From Cercis canadensis (Eukaryota > Streptophyta > Magnoliopsida > Fabales > Fabaceae): a stretch of DNA of 64,000 nucleotides. The stretch spans positions 197,932-261,931 of the forward strand of contig QAOA01001539.1 in the NCBI GenBank assembly GCA_003255065.1, given 5' to 3'. Each line of letters opens with the position of its first letter. Position 1 is the stretch's first letter. The notes beneath the pieces are model-generated. The model was not told the DNA's origin, ran no database searches, and saw only the letters and a list, made by a program, of their open reading frames with translations. This document shows positions 35,332 to 47,370 of this stretch, piece after piece. The position numbers were made by a program, and so were the translations under genes.

Positions 35332-36951
35332 GGTCTTATCTTAGATATTATTAAGCTGTACAAAATTTAAAGAACAGCTCCCAACTCCCAAGTGGGAGAC
35401 TGACTATGAAAAAGGGTCCACCATATATCTGTCGACGTACAATATATCTATCTACCTGCACACTGCACAGCACGCGAACCAAATAAATGGAAAAGAACGA
35501 GTGAAACTGTGAAAGCCCGAATTCATAGACAATGGATATGCAATGAATGTGGGAAACAGCCACAGGGATAGCCAATCAGGGTAAGTCACTGTGACTCTCA
35601 ACTTGGAATTTTAAGTTTAGTAAATTCTAAATTATATTAAATATGTTAGAGTGTAATATAATTTAAAATTAAAATAATATTAAATCATAACATTCATAGT
35701 GTCACATAGAATTGCCCGAAAAGAAAAAAGGGTGAAAATTCTAGTCACTTTTCAGCATGTCACTGTCAACCAGAAGCTCCCCTCTGTAATTTTGCACGTT
35801 CTTCAATTCAAGGGGTAACTATTAGATGTCCTAAGCTTCATGGCATGGCTCACATTTGAGAGATTAGGTTTGTTTGGAGTTAAAATTGGGAGGAAATAAG
35901 AGAAAAAAAAAAGAGTAAATATGTTTTTTTTTTTGTTTGAAAATTTAAGATTAAAAAAAGAAAGAAAATTAATAAGTAATTTTAAACTTTTGCATTCATT
36001 TTTTTTTTTACTTTTGTATTCCTCCAATTTAGAGAGTTTGAAGAGAAAAAAGAATAGTTTACTATTATATTTCTATTTATTTCTTTAATTTTTTTAAATA
36101 CTATTTAGATAACATTATTAAATCTTATATTAAATATATTTACTTTATAAATAAAGGATAAATTTTTAAAATTATAAATTTTTATTTTTTTCATTTCCTC
36201 TTCTTTTACTTATTTTAATCATCCAAACAAAAGACAAAAAAACTTCTCCTTTTCCTTTCTCTCAATTTCCTCTCATCTCCTTTCCTCTCTCTTCAAAAAA
36301 AACTCCAAAACAGACCCTTAGGGGAGTCCTATTAACACTGCACCAGAGTTAATATTTTTTTTTCTTTTATTGAGAGCACAATATGCACAAAAAAGAGAGG
36401 AGAGTATATGATAAAAAAATAATTTTAATTTTAATTTTTATAATTAAAAGAAGTGTCATTAAACTCACAAATTATTGGTAATTATTTGTCCTCTTTAATT
36501 TGAAGGATATACAAAATTATTTTTCCCCTTTAATTGTATATCATTCTATTTGGAGAGAAGAAATACGACAACAACAATATAACAAATAACGTGTTTGTAG
36601 TTGAAATCATTTTTTTTTGTTATAATTTTGGGTTTAAACATAAAAGTCATAAGTTTTGAAAATGATTTTAATATTACTTGGTTACTAATTATTTGGTGTG
36701 AGAAGTTGAAATTAAAAACACTAAATTAATTATGATATATTTGATGGACTTCAATCTAACTAAAGTAATAAAAAAATTATATGGAAAAAAATATGCTAAG
36801 CTTAATTTTGAGTATATATCTATTATCTCGTTTGATTTTGTTGTAAATAATAACATTAAAAATGAGCTTGATTATGCTCAAATTGCACAATCAAACAATA
36901 CAAGACCCTAATCAAAACCTCAGAATACTTATTAGCTACAAAAATTACAGA
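35332..36951. other. Intergenic DNA with a MITE-like foldback and a SINE-like copy
   Basis: About 35863-36322 begins TTAGGTTTGTTTGGAGTT and ends AACTCCAAAACAGACCCTTA, so the ends are inverted (TTTGGAGTT with AACTCCAAA) and the body has G/A-rich and C/T-rich arms. This is a typical plant 'GTTTGG' MITE. The reverse-strand SINE-like copy at 36611-36700 is entered separately. No gene. Confidence 0.5.
36611..36700 (-). repeat. tRNA-derived SINE-like copy (family A)
   Basis: T run followed by the complement of the family body, with TTGGGTTTAAACA as a degenerate B-box complement and AATATTACTTGGTTA matching the A-box side. It aligns with the copies at 18768 and 41372. Confidence 0.5.
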
Positions 36952-37403
36952 TAGAGGTCTAATTAGTTTGGTTCGGTCCAGTTTACACCCCAAATCAACA
37001 CCGAACCGACCAAACCATATCGATTCGGTTCGGTTTTTTAAATTTTTAAGAGTAAAACTGAACCGAATCGGTCCGGTTCGGTCAGTTTTTGTCATAAAAT
37101 TTGTATGAGCCATTTTTCCAAATTTGAACAAGAAAAAAGCTAAAAACTGAACCAGTTTTAGCCATTTCTAAAATTAAAAAAAAAAAACTTCAAAATAACC
37201 AAAACGACGTCGTTTTAGCTTTCTCAGTTCGGTTTGGTTTATTTTCAGTTTTCTTTCATTGAAACTGAGAACCAAACCGAACCCCTCGGTTTATTTTTTT
37301 TATAAAATAAAACTGAAAATCGAATCAAACCCCTAGGTCTGGGTTCGGTTTTCTCCTGTCCGATTCAGTTCGGTCGGTTTGACCGATTTTGCTTATATCC
37401 CTA
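36952..37403. mobile_element. hAT-type MITE of the GGTTCGG family
   Basis: 452 bp, starts TAGAGGTCTAATTAG and ends CTTATATCCCTA. It is full of GGTTCGGTT and its complement AACCGAACC, so the two halves can pair. The 8-bp flanks ATTACAGA (36944-36951) and ATTACAAA (37404-37411) differ at one position, as expected for an older hAT insertion. An AAAACGACGTCGTTTT palindrome lies in the middle. No coding capacity; the open frame at 36856-37131 is an artefact of the repeat. Confidence 0.8.
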
Positions 37404-37640
37404 ATTACAAATATATACTTCATATGTTCACATATATAGATGAGTATATCTGACTATGATCAACGATCCATTGTACATGAATCTTATGATAAATAGATTT
37501 TTTTTTTTTAAAAAAAAGTTAGTAGATACAAGGGGCATTCTATATATCTACGCAAAGCAGTGGACTCTTACTTAATATATTGAGCTATTCTCTTTTATGT
37601 TGTACACATTTTCAAAGAAGCACCAAAAAAGGAAAAAAAT

Positions 37641-38003
37641 TGATAATTTGACTGAAATAATACATTTGTATAAACTATTTATACAAATGTGGTACTTTTC
37701 AAGCTATTTATGTAAAAGTGGCACTTTTGAATATTTTATTAATTTTTTAATTAAAGTTTAAACATGTTTTTGTCAAAAATAGGTCACACTTTTTCTAAGA
37801 AATAGTCACGTTTTTTTTAAAAATAGGTCACGCTTTTGGTAAAAATGTGTTTATTAGAAACACACTTTTGGCAAAAACGTGTTTAAACTTTGATTGAAAT
37901 ATTATTAAAATATTCAAAAATGTCCATTCTACGTAAATAGTTTGAAAAGTGCTCCATTTGTATAAATAGTTTGTCAAAATGTATTATTTCAGTCAAATTG
38001 CCA
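37641..38003. mobile_element. Foldback MITE, family D
   Basis: 363 bp with long inverted arms. The left arm contains TTTGACTGAAATAATACA and the right arm TGTATTATTTCAGTCAAA. The centre carries repeats of AATAGGTCACG-like sequence. A decayed relative seems to lie at about 39370-39610. Flanking A-rich sequence makes the target duplication unclear. Confidence 0.7.
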
Positions 38004-38067
38004 AAAAAATCATTCAAAGAGCATACTCTCTGGAAATCCAACAAAGAAATACTTAATTCTATAAATA

Positions 38068-38138
38068 TGTTAGATATAAAACTATTTTTGAGCTTTTACC
38101 TAAAAATTTAGGTTTTTGGGTTGAATCAGTTTTTAACA
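38068..38138 (+). repeat. 71-bp mini-LTR (TRIM-like fossil), copy 1
   Basis: TG...CA, 71 bp, followed by TAATATCAAAGCC, a weak match to the TGGTATCAGAGC primer site. Copies of identical length occur at 41533-41603 (minus) and 42573-42643 (plus). It fits a solo LTR of a tiny non-coding LTR element. Confidence 0.6.
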
Positions 38139-41100
38139 TAATATCAAAGCCTCTTTGACCAAATGATCAGGAGATTGAATATTTCTATTCTTATTTTCTT
38201 ATTCAAATTTTAGCACAAAATATAAGTGAACATGCATTTTGTTATCTTAAACAAGTATAACACACACCTTTATTAGTAAGCCATAATGATAAATGGTCTT
38301 AAAGACTACTAAGTTATTGTTAGCTTTGAATTCAAAAATCAAGAAACTCTTTAGCTTTGGACTAATTAATTAGCTATTATTTATTGACATCCAAACTTAC
38401 TCTAATTTCAAGATATAGTATCATATGTCTATTTCATAGTAACAAAACAATTTTCCTTTATATATTAAGAAATAGAATTATATGTTGTCCTTTCGCAATC
38501 AGAAAACCAATTCATTTCATCGATAAGAGAAGAGGTAGTAGTAAATGAAAGGAATACGATATATGAATACCGACATCTGAGGACCACGCAGTATGGGAAA
38601 AGTGTAAAACCCTAGAAAAGTGAGAGCACAAAAAACAAGCAGCAAGGTTAGCAGAAAGCGTACGTTAGTGGGGGTTGTGTCAGTGCTATGAAGTGAGTGT
38701 TTCAACTTTTATGACGTTTCATATTTCAATCCCAAGTTTCATATTATTTTTTTTCTGTTTGTTGAGTTCCTACGTGTATAACTATAGTATTGTGTTTTTC
38801 ACCTCTTTTTCTGGCAGAGCCTTGGGTTGGGTTGCAATATCTCAATGCCGACAATCTAGGGCTTTGATGAGATACTTTAGTTACTGTGTCGTCTTCTTCT
38901 CTTCTCTTTGGCTTTGGCATTTGCAAATTGCACTGGGTTTTGAGCCATAAAGGGCAAAGACAGCATCAAAATAACAATAATAATCTGCTGTTACCATAAG
39001 AGTATAAGTTATTATTTTGGCAGTGTGCCAGTGGGGTTGGTTTCTAGTTGTGTCTCATCACATAAATTTGTCCTCTCAATACCAACAGGCAACAACACTG
39101 TATTGTCCCCACCACCAAGTTTAGCCCCACAAGTGTTTTCTTAGTTCTTCTCCCTCAATAGATAATGCACAAAGAAAATAAACAAAAAATATTACACTTT
39201 TTTTTTTTGAAAGAGTAATGATTTGAAGTTAAAGCATGAGCTAAAATTAGTATAAAGAATTTTAATTTATGAAAGTAACAATCATAATCTTGAAAAATAA
39301 ATATTTGCTAGTGAAATTCAATTCAACCAAGTATTCCTCACACAATTTCAAACTAACTAATTAAAAAAATATAGTTTTGTAAAATATTTATGTAAATAAA
39401 ATAGTTTGAAAACTATTTATTAATTTAGAATAAATTTGATTAAATTATTGATAGATATACAGAGGAAGAAATCACACTTAAAGTAGCGTGACTCATATTA
39501 TTTGTGTTTCATGAATAAAATAATTAAAAATATATAATTTTGATAAATAATTTACACAATACTTCATTTTAATAAATAATTTACCAAAGTGTATTTTGTT
39601 AGTCAATTTACCCAATTACAAGTAGGAACTCAACAAACACAAAAATAATTAATAGAAGTTAAGTGAAAATTTCTTTATAAGAAATAAACTAAAGCAAAAA
39701 TATATGTTAACCATAATTCTTTTGTTGATCAAGTTTGGCAATACGAATTTCATTCAACTTATACATGAAAAGCTATAGTTATAATATTAGTTAAATTGTC
39801 AAATATATTTTATTATTTATTTGAACATATGTTTTCATAAATTTTAAGTGTCATGTCTTATATTTTTCTCTCTCAGTATTCTCACCTAAAAAGGAAAAAT
39901 GAATTAATCATATACATGTGTTTATGTCTTTACTCTTGATGTGCAATAATTCATGTAATGCATGAAGGCTATTGCAATTCTAACATTAAATGAATTGGTC
40001 AATGTCATGTATAGGTGAGAGAGAAAATGTCAATCAACGTGACATGACAATTAAAAAAAAAAAAGACAGAGAAAACAAAAAGAGCCAAATCATTGAAAAC
40101 ATGACCTTAACAAACAATCAAGCACTCTTGTCCCATTAATCCACAAGAATTGAAATTTGACAAGTTGAGTATGATCATGTTGGCACCGTCTTTCGTTTCT
40201 TCTGTTGTCAAATTTGCATCAAGCAGGTAGGAGGAGACCCACCGCATTTACAATGGGACACGCCTTCAAGATAGCATTCTTGTGTTTAGATTAGCAAGGT
40301 GCATTTCTGCCAATGAAACTTTGACTCAATGCCACTCAGTGGCTGTCACCCTAATTTTATGAGGTTTGCATTTGATGATGGCTAATTTTTCTTTGGTGGA
40401 GATTGAGACTCTGCTAGCATTGCCCTCTTCTCTTTTTAAGGAGTTTGAGTGAGAGCTATAATGTAATTTTAAAAAAATTAAATTATTTAATATATGTTAA
40501 AATATTTAATTTTTTGTAAAATATTTAAAATAAGCGATATAAGAAAATATGTAAAATAAATAAATTGAAAGTTTGTTAATTTTTTTTGACCCTGATAAAG
40601 TAAGTTCTATCAATTATTTTGATATTTATGATGTTTTATATTTTTATTTCTTAAAAGTAAAATAAAAAATAGACCATTCTAAATTCCATTTCAAATATCA
40701 AATTGTGATGGTATTTTATCGGTTTATTTTATATTTTAAATAGACATCATCACAGATTGAGTCGCAAAATGTAGAATTTCAATGGTATTTGTGTGAATCT
40801 ATTTTTATATTTAAAAAATAAATGGAGAATACACTGCAATATATTTCGTCGAAAATGAGAAATGCGATTGTATTTCTTATCGTCTATTTTTATATTTGTA
40901 AAAAATTAGTTAAAAAATACCATCACAGATTCTGTTGTGAATTTATAACTACGACAATATTTGTGATGATATGCCATCGCAGAGTTCGTTGCAAATTTCT
41001 AATTGGGACAATATTTGTTGTGATTTTAGTGTAATGTTGTTATATGGATATGTATGTACTAATGATCAAGCTATTACTATTCCGCTCAATTTTCACTCAT

Positions 41101-41185
41101 TTTTTTTTTTTGTATATGGTTTGGTTTTTTTGGTTCCATAACTTCTAACATATTTAAACTCCACATCAATAAATCATGCTTAGTG
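38139..41185. other. Intergenic DNA, no gene seen
   Basis: No supported gene. About 39370-39610 looks like a decayed copy of foldback family D. About 40640-41031 has repeated GATGGTAT and ATCACAGA motifs and ends ATTTTAGTGTAATG, possibly the remnant end of another CACTA-type element. Confidence 0.4.
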
Positions 41186-41290
41186 TTTTTTTTTTTTTAA
41201 TATTTTGGTTATGATTTAGGGTCTGAGCACAGAACTTACAAACTCTAAAAACGATCTAAATATCACTCGACTATATATATGCTGTTTGGT
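41186..41290 (-). repeat. tRNA-derived SINE-like copy (family A)
   Basis: T run at 41186-41198, then a body whose complement reads ...GAGTGATATTTAGATCG... and ...TTCTGTGCTCAGACCC..., decayed A and B box positions of the family. It lies less than 200 bp from another copy in the same orientation. Confidence 0.55.
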
Positions 41291-41371
41291 ACACCTAGTG
41301 GTTTTAAAATTATAGTTTTTAAGTAATGAATTATTGAGTATCTAAGCTATTAATATATATAGTTGCATTAT

Positions 41372-41475
41372 CTTTTTTTTTTTTTGTGGTACTTTTGGAT
41401 ATAACTCTAGATTCGAACACATAATCTATAAGCCCTAAGAATGATTTCAATACCACTCAACTATAAGCCCAAGCC
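41372..41475 (-). repeat. tRNA-derived SINE-like copy (family A), best preserved
   Basis: On the minus strand it reads GGGCTTATAGTTGAGTGGTA, then about 30 nt later TGTGTTCGAATCTAG and an A tail. TAGTTGAGTGG and GTTCGAATC match the tRNA A box (TRGCNNAGTGG) and B box (GGTTCGANTCC) at natural spacing. This is the best evidence that the family is tRNA-derived and transcribed by RNA polymerase III. Confidence 0.68.
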
Positions 41476-41532
41476 CACTGATACCTTGTGCTAGAATTTC
41501 AAGACTACTTGGTTAAAGAGGCTCTGATACAA

Positions 41533-41603
41533 TGTCAAGAACCGATTCAACCTAAAAGCTTAAGCTGTTAGGTGAAAACCTAAAAATAATTTTATATCTA
41601 ACA
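41533..41603 (-). repeat. 71-bp mini-LTR (TRIM-like fossil), copy 2
   Basis: Reverse copy of 38068-38138. On the minus strand it is followed by a primer-site match, whose complement GCTCTGATACAA lies at 41521-41532 on the plus strand. That is a good initiator tRNA-Met site. Confidence 0.65.
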
Positions 41604-44227
41604 ATAGCTATGAGAATAAAATCGAGAGAAAATAAATTCTTCTTTTAAACTATAATAAGCTGAAGTTTCCTATAGAGGCTGCAATCCTACACTATACATG
41701 GTTGATGTTCTACGCATTAGAGACATCTTGGGTTATATCTCTTTAGGGAAAAAAAAAATCTTCTTCTTCTTCTTTTTTCTTTTTTAATAAATCAGAATGT
41801 ATTTCACTAAACTACAAAGCACGCAGGACTCGTACAAAATATACTAAATCCATAAAAAAACAGACGCACAAAGAAACTATCTCAAGTTAAAATACTCTCC
41901 CTCACTCCCCATCTTTTACATATATCCTATCTACAACACCAATTTTTGGAAACAATTAAGAAGAAAACAATAGCTTATGTCTAATATATATCACATAATC
42001 AAAGCCAATATTTGAGTTTCTGTAGAGAAAGAATTTCCATGACTTTTCTTGTTCCTCTCTCACCAAATATGTGGCAAACAATAGCTTTTCAAGCTAGTTA
42101 AAGAATTATATGAGACAAACCAGTAGAAATTTTAAAAGATTGGAGCCAATTAGGTTCATTTTCCCATGATAGAATTTGTGTAGAAACATAACTTTGTGCA
42201 AGCAATGTTGCTAAATTCTATTGAAGGAGCATTCGAAAGTAGGTGCTCTCAATATGTTCAATGACTTTGCTAATAAATACACACAACAATTTTCTTTATA
42301 TTCCAAATTCAGCAATCTTCTTAAACAATCTGTCTAATGCAGCAAACTAACAAATGAAATTATGTTTCAGGATGGTAAAAGTATTCCAGGAAAATTTTTC
42401 TACCGGACACTAAGCTATGATTTTGTCTAATTTGCATCCTAAGTGAAAGCGAGATGAAAGAAACCTAAGTTTCCAACAGATCAAATTATTTGTTCTGGTT
42501 TTGTAGTGTTTAGCTCTATAACAAAACATTCACACTTTGCACTGTAAACTGATTATCATATCGAGTATGAGGTGTTAGATATAAAATTATTCTCAAACTT
42601 TTACCTAACAACTTAAGCTTTTGGATTGAATTGATTCTTGACACGAAGCTAATTTCAACTAATAGAAAATAACACACTACTCACTTTGCAAAATGGAAAC
42701 TACCTGCTTCAAAAATGATCCTCAGGCTCTGCCACAGGAAGCCATTAATCATACTAGAGAATATTATTACAACCACTACAAATTATTACTTTCAAGAAGG
42801 TTTTTGCCAAGTTTGAATATTAATTTGAGGATTTTCCTCCTATTTCAGGTGCATTCTATAAGGCTTTTAAATTTAACAGCCCTAAAGCTATTACCCTTTC
42901 ATCTATAAACACTACCGAGTTAATGAATAGATTCTAAACATGTTTCAACACAGTAACTCTATTCCAATAAACCAACCTCTTGAAACCAAAATCTCCTTCC
43001 TTCTTATGTCAATAACAATCTTTCTAGCTAACTTTGGTTTTTACCAATTCAAATAAGCATTTATTTTATCCTCTTCATTATCTTATTGGGGAGAATGAAA
43101 GTAAAACACCAAGAATACGGAATAAAAAGCCTTTTATTATTTCTCTAATGAATAGAAATACATAAAGGAGTATAAGCTCATTCATTGCTTATCCAATGTT
43201 CATCAGCTGCAACGTACAAAGACTATACTCATCTGCCTAGAAAAAACAAAATGAGATTATGCTCATTTAGATACCACGTACGTGTCTAACGTCTTTCTTT
43301 GCCTTATGTCAAAGTGTCCATTATTATAAATATGCAAATTAAGCATTTCCCACAAACTGATGGCTTCAAACTTAGGAGCACATGCTGATGGGCCATGATG
43401 AACAGAAAATGACACTTACAGTGCATGTCACCGACACTGGTGTTATTGAAAAATCAAAAATTTATATCGGTGCCACCATTCTAGCCTCGCAAGCTTCTAT
43501 TATTTGATTATTATTAATTTGACAGTTGAAACATTTTGCATTTCAAAAACAATACGTACATATTCAACGACATTGTCCGAGCCATATCCAATTCCTGTAT
43601 AAGAGAATCCTCTACATGGGGAAAAAAACAAAAAGAATCCTCTAATTTCATGGGCAAGTGTCTCTAGAGTATTCAAAATTTCCATGACTATATACACGTG
43701 TTGCAGTTGAGATCCTGTTAGGAGTTCCAGCAGTCTCTGCAATAAACTTTATAACACATGATGACATGCACCTTCATGCTTTAAAGTTCATGCACTGAAC
43801 CTTTCACTAGATCAGACATAATTATCAAGAACCGATAATAACTTCTTTCACTCTTAGATCAGACATAATAACTTCTAATAATTGAGATATTAAATGAAAG
43901 ATAAATGTTTTTAAGTAATAATACACGTATAATTAACTTTTTAAATACATCATATAATATATTTTGTGAAATTTAACTATTCTTAAACTTTTTATGTCCT
44001 ACTTATTTTGTCATTTAATATTTTTTTAGTTAATACTATGAGTATTCACATTTTATTTAATTGAGCATGAGACTAATTTTGTTTAAGGGTTAGAGCAATT
44101 ATAGTTCTTTCTTCCAACAATACTCTTATTGGATCTTAAACCCTTTACTATAATCAATAACGCATGCCCATAATTCAATTTATTACCAGTTGAACGAAAC
44201 ACTTGTTGGTATTCAATCTAATTATAC
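41604..44227. other. Intergenic DNA, no gene seen
   Basis: Apart from the mini-LTR above, no supported gene. Short open frames (42693-42908 plus, 43500-43742 minus) have no domain, and I see no exon chain around them. Confidence 0.45.
42573..42643 (+). repeat. 71-bp mini-LTR (TRIM-like fossil), copy 3
   Basis: Same 71-bp length and TGTTAGATATAAAA start, ending TTCTTGACA. It faces away from copy 2, so the two are separate insertions, not one element. Confidence 0.6.
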
Positions 44228-44715
44228 AGACTATAGTGAATTGTTATTTATGAATGGAAAAATAATTTTTTAAGCATAGGTAGAAGTGTTTGAATAAGGT
44301 GCATGGTGATGTGGATATGGCTTTACCGTTTCTCCAATTGATGGAGAGCACCACTTACAATTATTTGAAGGTTACAAGCCAAATAGCATTAATTATTCTT
44401 TGTGGATATACATCATTGATCATTCCAAATGAATAGAGTATAATAACATATTCTAAGAATAAATAGACTATAGTGACATAGTGAATTGTTATTTATGAAT
44501 GGAAAAATACTTTTTTAAGCATAGGTAGAAGTGTTTGAATAAGGTGCATGGGTGATGTGGATATGGCTTTACCGTTTCTCCAATTGATGGAGGAGCACCA
44601 CTTACAATTATCTGAAGGTCACAAGCCAAATAGCATTAATTATTCTTTGTGATACATCATTGATCATTCCAAATGAATAGAGTATAATAACATATTCTAA
44701 GAATAAATAGACTAT
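44228..44715 (+). repeat. 245-bp tandem duplication
   Basis: Two units start at about 44238 and 44483 with the same GAATTGTTATTTATGAATGG. They differ by few substitutions and short indels, such as GTGGATATACATC against GTGATACATC. The divergence shows a real duplication, not an assembly overlap. Confidence 0.85.
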
Positions 44716-44818
44716 ATAGTAACATAATACTACTCAACGTTTCTTATTGAAAATTCTAACTTTTCATTTAACATATGTGTAGGTGTGCCACACAAACACA
44801 CAATACATAATTTATTTT

Positions 44819-44943
44819 GATATTTTTTAAAAAAATTAAAATCTTAAGTCTAAATTTTTATATCTTCGTATCCTCAGTTANGATATTTTTAAAAAAAATT
44901 AAAATCTTAAGTCTAAATTTTTATATCTTCGTATCCTCAGTTA
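44819..44943 (+). repeat. 62-bp direct duplication around a single N
   Basis: 44819-44880 and 44882-44943 are near-identical and are separated by N at 44881. Likely an unmerged contig overlap. Confidence 0.85.
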
Positions 44944-45438
44944 AAAATTTTAATTTTATCAATCGAATAATAATAATAAAAAAGCTTGTTTGGGTGCCCT
45001 TTTGGTATATATATCCTTGATATTGTCCTTTTCTATCTTAATTTGTGGGGAAAAGGTGTCTAGTTCTCCATATTGTTCGTGGCAACATGCAATTTCTTGT
45101 ACTGCAAGTTGTGGTGGGAAAAGAGAAACACAGGCTTTCCGCTCTATTGACGCTATCATCAATTAATAAAGAGGTGACGCATATGGAAAGAAATTTAATT
45201 AAGAGGTCACGTTCATGATCATATTAATTTGGAATATGATTTCAGCATAAGGGACCACTAAATTTGGACCATGTTGGTCCCCTTTATGGGGTTGTAGTTG
45301 TACAAACTTGAATTATCCTACTCCTCTACCTTTTTCCTATTTTACTAATTTCTCGAAGCAAAAGTGAGAGGTAGATCTTTTTATTTATTTTATTTTATTT
45401 AATATTGAAAATCATACTACAATTTGAAGTTAAAAATT

Positions 45439-45926
45439 GGTTTAAATCTACTACAGGTCCCTATAATTTGGATAAATTTTGAATTAAGTCCTTATAATTT
45501 GATTTTTTTTTTTTAAATTGGATCATTGTCATCATCCCGGGTTATAACTCCATATAGTGCTGACGTGGTATGTCAATAAATGAAGCTTACCTAGTGTCAA
45601 AATAGTACACAAACTACCACCCATCAAGCGCACATGCAAGACATGTGGCACAGTTTTTCCCTAATTGATGAAAATTAGAGTGAGAAGTGATAGATAAAAC
45701 CTAATTTTTGTGCCATATTGGTGTCATGACAGCTTCTTTTATTGTAACATAAACAAGCTGTTTTGCCATGTGAGCATTAAATTGACGGAATTATAATTGA
45801 GGGTGACAATAGGGATACAATTAAAAAAAATTTAAACTATAAAGACCCTAAAAAAGGGAAAAAAAAATTATAAGGACCTGATTCAAAATTCGTCCAAATT
45901 ATAGGGATCTGCACTACATTTAAATC
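45439..45926. mobile_element. Mutator-type foldback MITE, family C, copy 2
   Basis: 488 bp, starts GGTTTAAATCTACTAC, ends CACTACATTTAAATC. The 9-bp flanks TTAAAAATT (45430-45438) and TTAAAATTT (45927-45935) differ at one position. Same family as 34287-34752 in both arms (TCCTTATAATTT, AATTATAAGGACC) and centre (TTTTATTGT.ACATAAA). Confidence 0.8.
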
Positions 45927-47204
45927 TTAAAATTTTCACTAAAATTCTCACCTATATGTACAACCTAAGTTAAATAGTTAAACCTAAATTTTAGCCCAAA
46001 AAAAAAAAAAAAACATAAACCTAACTACCCAAAATGATTGCATGAAACTAACACTTTTTAAATCAGAAAAAAAATGATATCTTTGATGATTTATCCCTTT
46101 GGTAAATAAATGACAGAAATATAATGAAAGAAAAGCAAATGAAAAATGAATTTAGACATCATGCATAAAAATGTGCCTAGCTTGTATTATATATATCATT
46201 CCCTCCATTTTTACCTGCTTCTTCCAAACAAAAAGTTAAGAGTTTTGATGCAGTGAATGATACTCATCCAAGTTCTGAGATACATGCTTTACTCATATAT
46301 TTTGTGTGAATGATCTAGATTCAACAAGAATGCATTTTAAATAAAAATAAAATAAAATATTTAGACCAGTTATTCTAAATCAAAAGGTTTACATATTAGC
46401 GAAAAAAAAAGTGATAAAATCATGAGGTTTCAGAAAGATTACGTAATAAAATCATTGTAAGTATTTTACAGAAAGTGATATAAATTGAGGAATATATATA
46501 TATATATATATTCAATAATCAATATATGCTTATTCATTGTAATACAAAAATGATTGTTGGAGATGTTTCCTTTTTTTTTTTTTTTAAAATAATTTGTGTT
46601 CCACCCATAAAACTGTCACAAAAATAATATTTGGGTTCCACGTTTGCACAAAGAGGTTTTCCACCATGTAATAGTAATGTTTAGCGAAAAAGAAAAACAT
46701 GTAATAATTCTTGTAATTTATCAATTCTATTTTTCTAATGGAGTTCTTTGGGTTATTATTTATTTATTTATGTTGAAAAAAAAAATATATATATGTTCAC
46801 GTTGTCTTTCAAATTCAATGTCAATGGGCCCAATCAAATGCCTCATTACCAAATCAAGCGACTGAGTTGATAGCTAAAATGCTCTGGGCCCTAGTTTTTC
46901 CACTCCAAAGTATATGATGGATACGCTGAACCCAAAGTTTGTCTAAGTCAGAAGCCCAAAACTAATGCAGAAATTGAAAGCACTACTAAAAAATTTCTAT
47001 TTATTATTGTAGAGAAAAAGACTCTGAATATGAAGAGAAAAAAAATTATCTTAAGATCTAGATTCTTGAAAATAGTAATCAAGCTGAATAGGTTTTATTT
47101 ATTTATTTTAAATCTCAGTGTATTAAGAATAATTTTAGTATATTTGAGAAAACTAAAAGTAAGGTAAAAATAAAAAGTAGTGCCATTTTAAGTTTTAAAG
47201 AGAG
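45927..47204. other. Intergenic DNA, no gene seen
   Basis: Homopolymer runs and an (AT)n stretch at about 46494-46511. No coding signal. Confidence 0.5.
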
Positions 47205-47370
47205 TATTCACTCAGTGGAAGCAGGTTGAGCCCCAAAACATTTTAGTTTGAATTCTTGGACTAACACTTGTTGGGAGGGATTTACCAGTTATTGTTCTTG
47301 CCCTGAACAAGGATTAGTCTCATATCTAGAGGGCGTAAGAATACTATGAGTGTAAAAAAAAAAAAAAAAA
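47205..47370 (+). repeat. tRNA-derived SINE (Au-like), about 165 bp
   Basis: Begins with an A-box-like CACTCAGTGGAAGC, has a B-box-like GTTTGAATTCTTGG about 50 nt on, then a body containing GGGATTTACCAGTTATTG and CCTGAACAAGGATTAGTC, and ends in a 17-A tail. The body recalls plant Au-type SINEs. A family-A SINE copy sits directly behind its tail. Confidence 0.6.

Noticed and set aside
36856-37131. Minus-strand frame of 91 codons
   Set aside because: Runs through the GGTTCGG MITE; its repeated RTGPIRF-like pattern comes from the DNA repeat.
41521-42643. Inverted 71-bp repeats 1 kb apart read as the ends of one DNA transposon
   Set aside because: The repeats have TG...CA ends and primer sites pointing outward, and a third copy stands alone, so they are separate mini-LTR copies.
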